DNA from: Gammaproteobacteria bacterium
Lineage (GTDB): Bacteria > Pseudomonadota > Gammaproteobacteria > GCA-001735895
Reading direction: 5' to 3'
Assembly (NCBI GenBank): GCA_003645435.1
Contig: QNFD01000125.1
Location: 1-7,480 of the forward strand
Length of the DNA: 7,480 nucleotides
Shown one piece after another: positions 1 through 6,244 of this stretch. A model generated the notes under the pieces. It made no database searches, was not told the origin of the DNA, and saw only the letters and a program-made list of their open reading frames with translations. A program made the position numbers and the translations under genes. Every line of letters begins with the position of its first letter. Position 1 is the stretch's first letter.

Positions 1-252
1 GATTTATCGGTAAAAGATCCCTACTTTGTATTGCCCCTCATCATGGGTATTAGCATGCTGGTGCAGCAAAAATTAAACCCGGCGCCCCCCGATCCGATTC
101 AGGCAAAAGTGATGATGGCCCTGCCATTTGTTTTCACTTTTTTCTTCGCGTTCTTCCCATCCGGACTCGTCTTGTACTGGGTCGTCAACAATATTCTCTC
201 GATTACGCAGCAGTGGATAATTACAAAGCGTATCGAAGCCGGCGGTTCCTGA
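1..252 (+). CDS. yidC: YidC membrane protein insertase, C-terminal part (5' end outside window)
   Basis: This is the last 83 codons of a reading frame that is open from the first base, ending in TGA at 250-252. YidC inserts proteins into the inner membrane, alone or with SecYEG, and helps them fold. The visible part matches the end of the conserved YidC/Oxa1 core. It begins [14 protein letters not shown] (residues 6-19 of the fragment), followed by a periplasmic loop rich in Pro and Asp. A long hydrophobic stretch then contains FPSGLVLYW (52-60) and [11 protein letters not shown] (62-72), the signature before the short basic cytoplasmic tail (KRIEAGGS). The tail is short compared with E. coli YidC. 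mnmE follows after 32 bases on the same strand, so the two are probably co-transcribed. The assignment is secure; the N-terminal two thirds cannot be seen. Confidence 0.96.
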   Translation, partial: DLSVKDPYFVLPLIMGISMLVQQKLNPAPPDPIQAKVMMALPFVFTFFFAFFPSGLVLYWVVNNILSITQQWIITKRIEAGGS

Positions 253-264
253 TCCCCGGCTTTT
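236..264 (+). terminator. Hairpin across the yidC stop codon, possible weak terminator or attenuator
   Basis: AAGCCGG (236-242) pairs perfectly with CCGGCTT (256-262) around a 13-base loop that contains the yidC stop codon, and only four T residues follow (261-264). The geometry resembles an intrinsic terminator, but the T run is short and mnmE begins 20 bases later. Full termination is therefore unlikely. Partial read-through, or protection of the yidC mRNA end, is an inference. Confidence 0.3.
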
Positions 265-284
265 GTTCGGATTGGGCATAGCCA

Positions 285-1619
285 GTGCCAACCACAGACA
301 CCATAGCAGCCGTAGCCACTCCACCCGGAGTCGGTGGTATCGGTATAGTGCGTATTTCCGGCCCACTCGCACTTCAAATAGGTGAGTCTCTCACCGCCTC
401 CAGCCTGCAAACGAACCAGGTTCGATTTAGAAAATTCCTTGATGCGCTGGGCCAGGCTATCGATCATGGCCTGTGTTTCTACTGCCAGGCGCCCCATTCT
501 TTCAGTGGTGAGGATGTGGTCGAAATCCAGGGTCATGGCGGGCCGATACTGCTTGATATGCTGCTCGAACGGGTTTGTGAACTTGGTGCAAGGCTGGCTC
601 GTGCCGGTGAGTTTTCCGAACGCGCCTTCTTGAATGGCAAGCTTGATCTGACCCAGGCCGAGGCAATTGCGGACCTGATCGAATCCGGTAGTCGGGCAGC
701 GGCGAAGGCAGCAATGCGCTCGTTGGAAGGACAGTTTTCAAGCCAGGTTCACCAGTTAGTTGACGAAATTATTAATCTGCGCGCATTTGTCGAAGCGGCG
801 CTGGATTTTGCCGAAGAGGAAATCGATTTTCTCGCAGATTCCAGTATTGGTGAGCGGCTAGTTATCTGCCTGGATACCCTGGAAGATATACTGTTGCAGG
901 CTGAGAATGGACGGGTACTGAACGAAGGGCTCACTGTCGTGCTTGCGGGCTTGCCGAATGCTGGTAAATCCAGCCTGCTCAATTACCTGGCTGGTTACGA
1001 GGCCGCGATTGTTACCGAGATTGCCGGCACCACCCGCGATGTAGTGCGCGAACATATTTCGCTAAAGGGTATCCCCTTGCGCATAAACGATACCGCCGGC
1101 CTGCGAAGTTCGGATAATCCGGTAGAGCTGGAAGGTATCAAACGCGCCTGGCTGGAGATCGACAATGCTGACGCTATCCTGTTACTGGTCGATGCCGGCG
1201 TCGGTATGACCGCTGCCGACGGTGAAATTATCGAGCGCCTCGGTGCGCGCAATTATCACCTGATTTACAACAAGGCGGACCTGCTTGCCGCGAATATAGT
1301 AAGAGACCGTCAGGCGCATTATATCTCGACACTAAGTGGTGAAGGTATGGGCGAATTGATTGATCTCATCACCGGTAAATTTTCGGATTATAACCAGGAC
1401 AACCAGGTTATTATGGCGCGACGTCGACATGTCGATGCGCTGCTCAGGGCGCGCGCGAGTCTGCAACAGGCGCAGCGCGTATTCCTGGAAACCCGGTCGG
1501 GTGAACTCATGGCGGAAGATTTGCGTGAGGCCCAGCAATTTCTGAGCGAAATTACCGGAGAGTTCACCAGTGATGACTTGCTCGGCAAAATATTTTCCAG
1601 TTTTTGTATTGGCAAGTAG
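285..1619 (+). CDS. mnmE: tRNA uridine-5-carboxymethylaminomethyl(34) synthesis GTPase MnmE
   Basis: MnmE (TrmE) is a potassium-activated GTPase. With MnmG it installs the aminomethyl or carboxymethylaminomethyl group on wobble uridine 34 of certain tRNAs, in the cytoplasm. At 444 aa it is close to the usual ~450. The N-terminal tetrahydrofolate-binding domain starts DTIAAVATPPG and includes FSGEDVVEIQGHGG (73-86). The helical domain is interrupted by the G domain: G1 GLPNAGKSS (222-230), G2 GTTRD (248-252), G3 DTAG (269-272) and G4 NKAD (329-332). The helical part then returns and ends in the conserved FTSDDLLGKIFSSFCIGK, with the C-terminal CIGK (441-444) intact. The GTG start is forced: an in-frame TAG lies at 279-281 and no other start fits the family N terminus. 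The ribosome-binding site is weak (GGG at 274-276). Its usual neighbour mnmG is not downstream. Confidence 0.97.
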   Translation: MPTTDTIAAVATPPGVGGIGIVRISGPLALQIGESLTASSLQTNQVRFRKFLDALGQAIDHGLCFYCQAPHSFSGEDVVEIQGHGGPILLDMLLERVCELGARLARAGEFSERAFLNGKLDLTQAEAIADLIESGSRAAAKAAMRSLEGQFSSQVHQLVDEIINLRAFVEAALDFAEEEIDFLADSSIGERLVICLDTLEDILLQAENGRVLNEGLTVVLAGLPNAGKSSLLNYLAGYEAAIVTEIAGTTRDVVREHISLKGIPLRINDTAGLRSSDNPVELEGIKRAWLEIDNADAILLLVDAGVGMTAADGEIIERLGARNYHLIYNKADLLAANIVRDRQAHYISTLSGEGMGELIDLITGKFSDYNQDNQVIMARRRHVDALLRARASLQQAQRVFLETRSGELMAEDLREAQQFLSEITGEFTSDDLLGKIFSSFCIGK

Positions 1620-1639
1620 CGGACGATCCAGTTTCAGCA

Positions 1640-1667
1640 GGCTAAAGGGACAATTCTCGTGTTAGCC
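1640..1667. repeat. Small inverted repeat downstream of mnmE
   Basis: GGCTAA (1640-1645) and TTAGCC (1662-1667) are perfect reverse complements around a 16-base loop, 20 bases after the mnmE stop. No T run follows, so it is not an evident intrinsic terminator. It could be a chance repeat or a 3'-end stabilising hairpin. Confidence 0.25.
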
Positions 1668-1729
1668 CGGAAAGTTAAAACCCAGGGAAGCGACAAATCG
1701 CAGGCAAAACTCAGAAGCAATCATTGCTG

Positions 1730-1738
1730 TGATATTAT
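1730..1738 (+). promoter_or_regulatory. Candidate polA promoter, extended -10
   Basis: TGATATTAT fits the extended -10 form TGnTATAAT with a single mismatch in the hexamer. No convincing -35 lies 16-18 bases upstream, which extended -10 promoters can tolerate. It would start transcription about 30 bases before the polA start codon. A 13-base perfect palindrome, AGCAATCATTGCT (1716-1728), lies just upstream of it and could be an operator or chance. Both are inferred from pattern only. Confidence 0.4.
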
Positions 1739-1775
1739 CGACTATCAAATTGAGTCGAGTTAAATCCGGCGTGCA

Positions 1776-4493
1776 ATGCAGCGTAACAAGATGAATCAAC
1801 AGAATCGAAAAAAACTGGTGCTGATTGACGGTAGCTCATACCTGTTCAGGGCCTATCATGGGTTACCGCCGCTGACCCATAACCGGCACCCTACGGGTGC
1901 AATCTATGGTGTGCTGAATATGTTGCGCAAACTAATCAGGGATGAAAATCCAGATAACATTGCCGTGGTTTTCGATGCCAAGGGCAAAACCTTTCGAAAT
2001 GATATTTATGCCGAGTACAAGGCCAATCGACCGCCGATGCCGGACGATTTGCGTGTTCAGATCGAACCCCTGCATCAAATCATCAGGGCGCTTGGATTCC
2101 CGCTGATCGTAGTGGACGGTGTCGAGGCCGATGACGTTATCGGCACCTTCGCCGCTAAAGCACCCGAAAAAGGATTCAGTGTACTGATTTCCACCGGGGA
2201 CAAGGATATGGCGCAGCTGGTTAACGCCGATGTGCGTTTGATCAATACGATGAATAACCAGATCATGACCGAAACAACGGTACCGGAAAAATTCCAGGTT
2301 AAGCCGGATCAGATCATCGACTACCTGGCATTGATGGGGGATAGTTCAGATAATATTCCGGGAGTACCGAAAGTCGGGCCCAAAACCGCGAGCAAGTGGC
2401 TCGGTGAATATGGCAGTCTGTGGGCGGTGATGGACAATGCGCATGCAATAAAAGGCAAGGTCGGGGAATACCTGCGTGAATCGCTCGATTTCCTGCCGAT
2501 GTCATACGAACTTGCCACGATCCAACTCGATTGTGATACCGGGGTTGAAATTGAGGACCTGGTGCAGGGCGAAGCCGACACGGCCGCGCTCGCCGGGTTT
2601 TACGAGGAATTCGGATTTAACCGCTGGCTGGATGAACTTGGTGCGGAGCCGGCTAGTACTACGCAGGCTGTTGATAAGCCGGCAAGCGTAGACTATGAAT
2701 GCGTGCTTACCCAGGCAGCCTTCGATACCTGGTTGCAAAAGCTGCAAAAAGCGAAACAGTTTGCGATCGATACAGAAACTACCAGCGTCGACTACATGCT
2801 CGCCAGGCTGGTCGGTATCTCGCTTTGTATAGAGGCCGGGCAGGCCTGTTATATCCCGCTCGGACACGACTACCCCGAATCACCGAAGCAACTCGACAAG
2901 GCCAACGTGTTGGCGGCATTAAAGCCGGTTCTGGAAAATCCGGCAATTGGCAAGATCGGCCAAAACATCAAATACGATGCGCATATTTTCCTTGGTGAAG
3001 GAATATCGTTACAGGGTATAGCGCAGGATACGATGCTGCAATCTTATGTACTGAATTCGACCGCGACCCGGCATAACATGGATGCGCTGGCAAAGTATTA
3101 CCTCGATCAGGACACTATCCATTTCGAGGATATCGCCGGCAAGGGCGCCAAACAGAAAACCTTCAACCAGATCGAAATCCCAGAGGCTACTGACTATGCA
3201 GCCGAAGATGCCGATATCACTTTACAGTTATACGATTGCCTGGGCACCCGGTTGCAGCAAGATGAGCGCCTCAACAGCGTTTATGAAACGATAGAAATGC
3301 CGCTCGTGGAAGTATTGATCAAGCTTGAACAAAACGGTGTGCTAATCGATCCGGTCATGCTGCAAAGCCAGGGTGCCGAGGTTGACCGGAAACTCGGTGG
3401 CATAGAAACCTCGGTTTATGAACATGCCGGTGAGATTTTCAATCTGAGCTCACCGAAGCAAATTCAAAACATACTCTTTGATAAGCTGCAATTACCGGTT
3501 TTGCGTAAAACCCCGAAAGGCCAGCCGTCCACTGCCGAAGATGTGCTCGAGGAGTTGGCCCAGGACTACGAAATTCCAGCCCTTATTCTTGAACATCGCT
3601 CGCTGAATAAACTGAAAACGACATATATTGACAAACTACCCAACGAAATTGATTTGCGTACCGGCCGCGTACACACTTCTTATCAGCAGGCGGTTGCTTC
3701 CACCGGAAGACTCTCGTCGACTAGCCCAAATTTGCAAAATATCCCGATACGAAGCGCCGAGGGAAGACGTATTCGCGAAGCTTTTATAGCGCCGCCGGGA
3801 AAGCGCATACTCGCGCTCGATTACTCGCAGATCGAACTACGCATCATGGCGCATTTATCGGCTGATGAAACCCTGCTGAACGCGTTCGAACAGGGCCTGG
3901 ACGTACACCGCGCAACCGCTGCAGAAGTATTTGGCAGCAGCCTGGAACAGGTCAGTGATGATCAGCGGCGCGCCGCCAAAGCGATTAATTTTGGTCTGAT
4001 CTATGGAATGTCGGCGTTTGGTCTGGGTAAACAACTGGGTATTGGTCGCAAGGAAGCGCAACAGTATGTCGATACTTATTTCGAGCGCTACCCGGGGGTG
4101 CGCCGATACATGGAAGAAACCAAAGTGCTGGCCCGCGAACAGGGTTACGTTGAAACCGTATTTGGTCGGCGGCTGTATCTGCCGGATATCAATGCGCGAA
4201 ACGCCGTGCAACGTCAGTATGCCGAACGCACAGCGATTAACGCGCCAATGCAGGGCACCGCGGCCGATATCATCAAACGCGCCATGATCGAGGTACACCA
4301 GTGGTTAATCGAGGACGGCGATCAGGTTAAAATGATCATGCAGGTACACGATGAACTGGTGTTTGAACTGGATGAGGAGGATGTCGAGCGCGCGCGTAAC
4401 GAAATCGGTGCGCGAATGACTTCAGCCGCGGATTTATCAGTAGCGCTAGAAGTCGATGCGGGTGTTGGTAGTAACTGGCACGAGGCACATTAA
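1776..4493 (+). CDS. polA: DNA polymerase I
   Basis: PolA fills gaps and removes RNA primers during Okazaki fragment processing and excision repair. At 905 aa (E. coli 928) it has all three domains. The 5'-nuclease domain (about 10-290) has LIDGSSYLFRAYH (16-28), VVFDAKGKTFR (64-74), EADD (117-120), TGDKD (140-144) and GDSSDNIPGVPKVGPKTA (188-205). The 3'-5' proofreading domain (about 305-500) keeps its acidic set: D332 and E334 in AIDTET, D401 in QNIKYD, and Y474 and D478 in YAAED. The polymerase domain (about 500-905) has motif A DYSQIELRIMAHLS (682-695, D682), motif B RRAAKAINFGLIYG (731-744, F739) and motif C MQVHDELVFE (855-864, D859). The Phe at 739 matches E. coli F762. An in-frame TAA at 1761-1763 limits the start to ATG 1776 or ATG 1791. 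Neither has a good Shine-Dalgarno, and the shorter form (900 aa) is possible. It is probably transcribed on its own. Confidence 0.98.
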   Translation: MQRNKMNQQNRKKLVLIDGSSYLFRAYHGLPPLTHNRHPTGAIYGVLNMLRKLIRDENPDNIAVVFDAKGKTFRNDIYAEYKANRPPMPDDLRVQIEPLHQIIRALGFPLIVVDGVEADDVIGTFAAKAPEKGFSVLISTGDKDMAQLVNADVRLINTMNNQIMTETTVPEKFQVKPDQIIDYLALMGDSSDNIPGVPKVGPKTASKWLGEYGSLWAVMDNAHAIKGKVGEYLRESLDFLPMSYELATIQLDCDTGVEIEDLVQGEADTAALAGFYEEFGFNRWLDELGAEPASTTQAVDKPASVDYECVLTQAAFDTWLQKLQKAKQFAIDTETTSVDYMLARLVGISLCIEAGQACYIPLGHDYPESPKQLDKANVLAALKPVLENPAIGKIGQNIKYDAHIFLGEGISLQGIAQDTMLQSYVLNSTATRHNMDALAKYYLDQDTIHFEDIAGKGAKQKTFNQIEIPEATDYAAEDADITLQLYDCLGTRLQQDERLNSVYETIEMPLVEVLIKLEQNGVLIDPVMLQSQGAEVDRKLGGIETSVYEHAGEIFNLSSPKQIQNILFDKLQLPVLRKTPKGQPSTAEDVLEELAQDYEIPALILEHRSLNKLKTTYIDKLPNEIDLRTGRVHTSYQQAVASTGRLSSTSPNLQNIPIRSAEGRRIREAFIAPPGKRILALDYSQIELRIMAHLSADETLLNAFEQGLDVHRATAAEVFGSSLEQVSDDQRRAAKAINFGLIYGMSAFGLGKQLGIGRKEAQQYVDTYFERYPGVRRYMEETKVLAREQGYVETVFGRRLYLPDINARNAVQRQYAERTAINAPMQGTAADIIKRAMIEVHQWLIEDGDQVKMIMQVHDELVFELDEEDVERARNEIGARMTSAADLSVALEVDAGVGSNWHEAH

Positions 4494-4543
4494 CACCCAT
4501 CGCAAATCGAGATAATCCTCGCCCTGCCCCGCTCTAAAAACCA

Positions 4544-4558
4544 GCGGCATATCGCCGC
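4544..4558. repeat. GC-rich hairpin downstream of polA
   Basis: GCGGC (4544-4548) and GCCGC (4554-4558) form a perfect 5-bp stem with loop ATATC, 51 bases past the polA stop. No T run follows, so it is not a standard terminator. It may stabilise the polA mRNA 3' end. Apart from this, the stretch 4494-4603 holds only an AT-rich segment (about 4570-4595) just upstream of the sRNA promoter. I see no gene in it. Confidence 0.3.
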
Positions 4559-4603
4559 CCGAATCGGCAATAACAAAATTCACTATTAATTATCTCTCCG
4601 GGA

Positions 4604-4631
4604 GGAACTTTGTGCCTGGCTTAAAGTCTAT
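4604..4631 (+). promoter_or_regulatory. RpoE/AlgU-type (extracytoplasmic stress sigma factor) promoter for the sRNA
   Basis: GGAACTT (4604-4610) is separated by exactly 15 bases from GTCTAT (4626-4631). The known consensus is GGAACTT, 15-16 bases, GTCTAA for E. coli RpoE, and GAACTT, 16-17 bases, TCTGA for Pseudomonas AlgU. The -35 is a perfect match, the -10 differs at the last base, and the spacing is ideal. Transcription would start near 4636-4639, directly at the first hairpin of the RNA. An AT-rich stretch upstream could add an UP-like contribution. Activation by envelope stress is inferred from this match. Confidence 0.68.
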
Positions 4632-4636
4632 TTAGG

Positions 4637-4750
4637 TAGCGCTATAGCCCAGCGCTAAAGTCCGTTCTCCCTCCTATGAGCGGGCACTGATCCGGAAACC
4701 CCAACCGGGTCGAAAGTTGGTCCCTGGTAGTTTACTACCGGGGATTTTTT
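4637..4750 (+). ncRNA. Putative ErsA/Spot 42-locus small RNA (about 114 nt)
   Basis: No coding frame explains this part of the polA-engB spacer, but it has a strong RNA layout. Hairpin I is TAGCGCT (4637-4643) with AGCGCTA (4651-4657) and a 7-base loop. An unpaired stretch (4658-4688) follows, containing TTCTCCCTCCT (4665-4675), which is complementary to Shine-Dalgarno sequences. Hairpin II is GATCCGG (4689-4695) with CCGGGTC (4705-4711), 7 bp with one U-G pair and loop AAACCCCAA. An intrinsic terminator ends the RNA. The position matches E. coli spf (Spot 42) and the AlgU-dependent ErsA of Pseudomonas aeruginosa. The promoter type favours an ErsA-like sRNA that pairs with mRNAs, probably through Hfq on the U-rich tail. 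The 5' end is estimated from the promoter. Homology to ErsA by sequence is not established, so I give no symbol. Confidence 0.65.
4721..4750 (+). terminator. Intrinsic terminator of the sRNA
   Basis: TCCCTGGTAG (4721-4730) pairs with CTACCGGGGA (4735-4744). This is a 10-bp stem with one U-G pair and a TTTA loop, followed directly by six T residues (4745-4750). It points to the plus strand. On the other strand no T run follows the hairpin, so it would not serve engB in the usual way. Confidence 0.92.
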
Positions 4751-4791
4751 GATTTAAAAAAATAATTTCAATAGCGCTGGAATAGCACGAA

Positions 4792-5382
4792 CTAACACAT
4801 ATCCAGCCATTGACTGCAACGCAGTTCGAGTTGATCGAGGCCCTGTCGATTCAGCGTAGAGAGGCTGGAAACGGTATGCTGAGCGTGTTTCACCGCATGC
4901 TCGGTGCGCATGATTTCAGCTTTTACCGCCGAACGAGAAAGCTTGTCTGACTTGGTTAGTAAAATGTGTAGTGGCAGGACCGGGCCCACCATTTCAATCA
5001 GGGCCTGATCGAGATCACTAATACCGCGCCTGATATCGACCACGATGACAAGCCCTTTGAGCGCTTCGCGTTCTAGCAGAAAGGCCGACAATACCTTGTC
5101 CCAGTGGCTACGCATTTTCTTTGGGACCTTCGCAAAACCATAACCAGGCAAATCGACCAGCTTACGCTGTTCATCGATAGTAAAAAAATTGATGAGTTGG
5201 GTGCGCCCCGGTGTTTTACTGGTCTTACACAGGCCTTTTTGCCGTGTCAGGCAATTAATTGCGCTTGATTTACCGGCATTCGAGCGCCCCGCGAAAGCAA
5301 TTTCAAGGCCTTCATCGGGCAGTAATTGTGATAATTCGAACGCACTGGTCAGGTATTTTGCCTGACTAAAGAAAATAGCCAT
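4792..5382 (-). CDS. engB: Ribosome biogenesis GTP-binding protein EngB (YsxC/YihA)
   Basis: EngB is a small TRAFAC GTPase needed for assembly of the large ribosomal subunit in many bacteria. The 196-aa product is close to the family size (E. coli 210) and is a single G domain: G1 GRSNAGKSS (32-40), G2 region SKTPGRTQLINFF (55-67), G3 DLPGYG (77-82), G4 TKSDK (143-147) and a likely G5 at VSSL (171-174). The charged C-terminal tail of the E. coli protein is missing, as in many orthologues. The ATG at 5382 is the first possible start, since an in-frame stop lies a few codons upstream. No clear Shine-Dalgarno precedes it. The gene converges on the sRNA and polA and diverges from the cytochrome gene. 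polA-engB adjacency is widespread in gammaproteobacteria. Confidence 0.96.
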   Translation of the reverse strand: MAIFFSQAKYLTSAFELSQLLPDEGLEIAFAGRSNAGKSSAINCLTRQKGLCKTSKTPGRTQLINFFTIDEQRKLVDLPGYGFAKVPKKMRSHWDKVLSAFLLEREALKGLVIVVDIRRGISDLDQALIEMVGPVLPLHILLTKSDKLSRSAVKAEIMRTEHAVKHAQHTVSSLSTLNRQGLDQLELRCSQWLDMC

Positions 5383-5404
5383 CGGTTGTGATTTTTAACT
5401 CATG

Positions 5405-5433
5405 TTGAACGAGGGGTTAGTATATGATATACA
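5405..5433 (+). promoter_or_regulatory. Candidate promoter of the cytochrome gene
   Basis: TTGAAC (5405-5410) lies 17 bases from TATACA (5428-5433), and TGA directly before the latter gives an extended -10. Transcription would start near 5440, about 40 bases before the start codon. On the opposite strand TATACT (5424-5419) is a candidate -10 for engB, with no good -35. The two would overlap, so the divergent genes may compete for polymerase or share control. Confidence 0.5.
5420..5432. repeat. 13-base perfect palindrome between engB and the cytochrome gene
   Basis: GTATATGATATAC is symmetric about G5426, with six paired bases on each side. It overlaps the candidate -10 elements for both divergent genes. 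It may be a regulator site, or simply the result of two face-to-face AT-rich -10 boxes. I do not recognise it as the site of a known regulator. Confidence 0.4.
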
Positions 5434-5479
5434 TTCTCGCCCTAAATTTCCGAATCCGTTATTGTTACCAGGAGAAACG

Positions 5480-6088
5480 ATGAAACCGAGTTACATTGGA
5501 GTCATTCTGATGGCTTTATCCAGCCTGATGCCATTCAGCCTGTTTGCTGCCGATAGTGAAGCAGGTAAAACGAAAAGTGCGCTGTGCGCGGGATGCCACG
5601 GAGCCGATGGCAATAGTGTGAATGCTATTTGGCCCTCACTGGCGGGACAGCATGCTTCCTATCTGGTTAAGCAACTTAATAATTTCAAAGCTGGCGAACG
5701 TACCGATCCAACCATGCAGGGAATGGTCGCGGCGCTCAGTGAATCCGATGTTGAGGATATCGCTGCTTATTTCGCAAGCCAGCAAGCGAAACCGGTGGCC
5801 TTTGACGCCGCTATGATCGAGCAGGGCGAAGCAATTTATCGAGGCGGCATTACGGAAACATCCGTTGCTGCCTGCATGGGCTGTCATAGCCCGAGCGGTG
5901 TGGGCAATGGGCCGGCGGCCTACCCTTCACTCAAGGGGCAGCACCCGGACTACATGATCGCACAATTGAAAAAATTCAGGGACGGTACGCGCGCTAACGA
6001 TGCGGGCAGTATGATGCGCAATGTTGCGAAGCGTATGTCCGATACTGAAATGATGGCGGTAGCGGCTTATATCGCGGGCATTCAATAG
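5480..6088 (+). CDS. Periplasmic dihaem cytochrome c, cytochrome c4 type
   Basis: The 202-aa product has a signal peptide (MKPSYIGVIL then a hydrophobic stretch, likely cleaved near LFA/ADSEAG at about residue 23). Two tandem cytochrome c domains follow, each with a haem attachment site: CAGCH (36-40) and CMGCH (132-136). Size and two-domain layout fit cytochrome c4, a periplasmic electron carrier feeding terminal oxidases. Candidate axial methionines are M79 or M82 in the first domain and M178, M179 or M186 in the second. The two halves share motifs (PSLAGQH...YLVKQLNNFKAG and PSLKGQH...YMIAQLKKFRDG), showing an internal duplication. An upstream in-frame ATG at 5402 exists, but AGGAGA (5470-5475) and the signal peptide place the start at 5480. 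Neighbours engB and dsbA match the Pseudomonas order, where a cytochrome c4 gene (cc4) sits here. Confidence 0.93.
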   Translation: MKPSYIGVILMALSSLMPFSLFAADSEAGKTKSALCAGCHGADGNSVNAIWPSLAGQHASYLVKQLNNFKAGERTDPTMQGMVAALSESDVEDIAAYFASQQAKPVAFDAAMIEQGEAIYRGGITETSVAACMGCHSPSGVGNGPAAYPSLKGQHPDYMIAQLKKFRDGTRANDAGSMMRNVAKRMSDTEMMAVAAYIAGIQ

Positions 6089-6094
6089 CCCTGT

Positions 6095-6121
6095 TAACCC
6101 CCGGTTAAGCCTAGGGGGTTA
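6095..6121. terminator. Strong hairpin after the cytochrome gene, no T run
   Basis: TAACCCCC (6095-6102) pairs perfectly with GGGGGTTA (6114-6121) across an 11-base loop, starting seven bases after the stop codon. The following bases (TGCTAGTTCG) are not T-rich, so this is at best a non-canonical terminator or an mRNA 3'-end stabiliser. A second small hairpin, TATGC (6120-6124) with GCATA (6131-6135), abuts it. The cytochrome and dsbA may be partly separated here. Confidence 0.4.
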
Positions 6122-6244
6122 TGCTAGTTCGCATATTGCACAAAGGCGCTTCAAAAAATTTGGATTAATTCCCGAATAAAACTATCGGTTAAAAATCCTG
6201 TCTCTATTGCTACCAATTTAAAACCAAATTCAGAGGAAATACTA

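Noticed and set aside
99..536. A 145-codon open frame on the minus strand across yidC-mnmE
   Set aside because: It lies antisense to two clearly recognised genes, has no family resemblance and no ribosome-binding site; it is a shadow frame.
1727..1740. DnaA box in front of polA, given the yidC-mnmE context near oriC
   Set aside because: The closest stretch (TGTGATATT) departs from the DnaA consensus at more than one key base, and there is no cluster of boxes or AT-rich unwinding region.
3855..4298. A 147-codon open frame on the minus strand inside polA
   Set aside because: It is antisense to the highly conserved polymerase domain, whose codon constraints explain the open frame; nothing in the product is recognisable.
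4701..4720. Alternative hairpin CCAAC/GTTGG in the sRNA
   Set aside because: It is only 5 bp and excludes the stronger 7-bp hairpin II (4689-4695 with 4705-4711), which shares the same bases.
4597..4750. 6S RNA, RNase P RNA, tmRNA or a riboswitch in the polA-engB spacer
   Set aside because: I could not match the conserved cores of these RNAs, and a riboswitch is unlikely because no gene follows on the same strand.
5402..5479. Longer N terminus for the cytochrome (ATG at 5402)
   Set aside because: The extra 26 residues would precede the signal peptide and their DNA overlaps the candidate promoter; AGGAGA before ATG 5480 gives a far better start.
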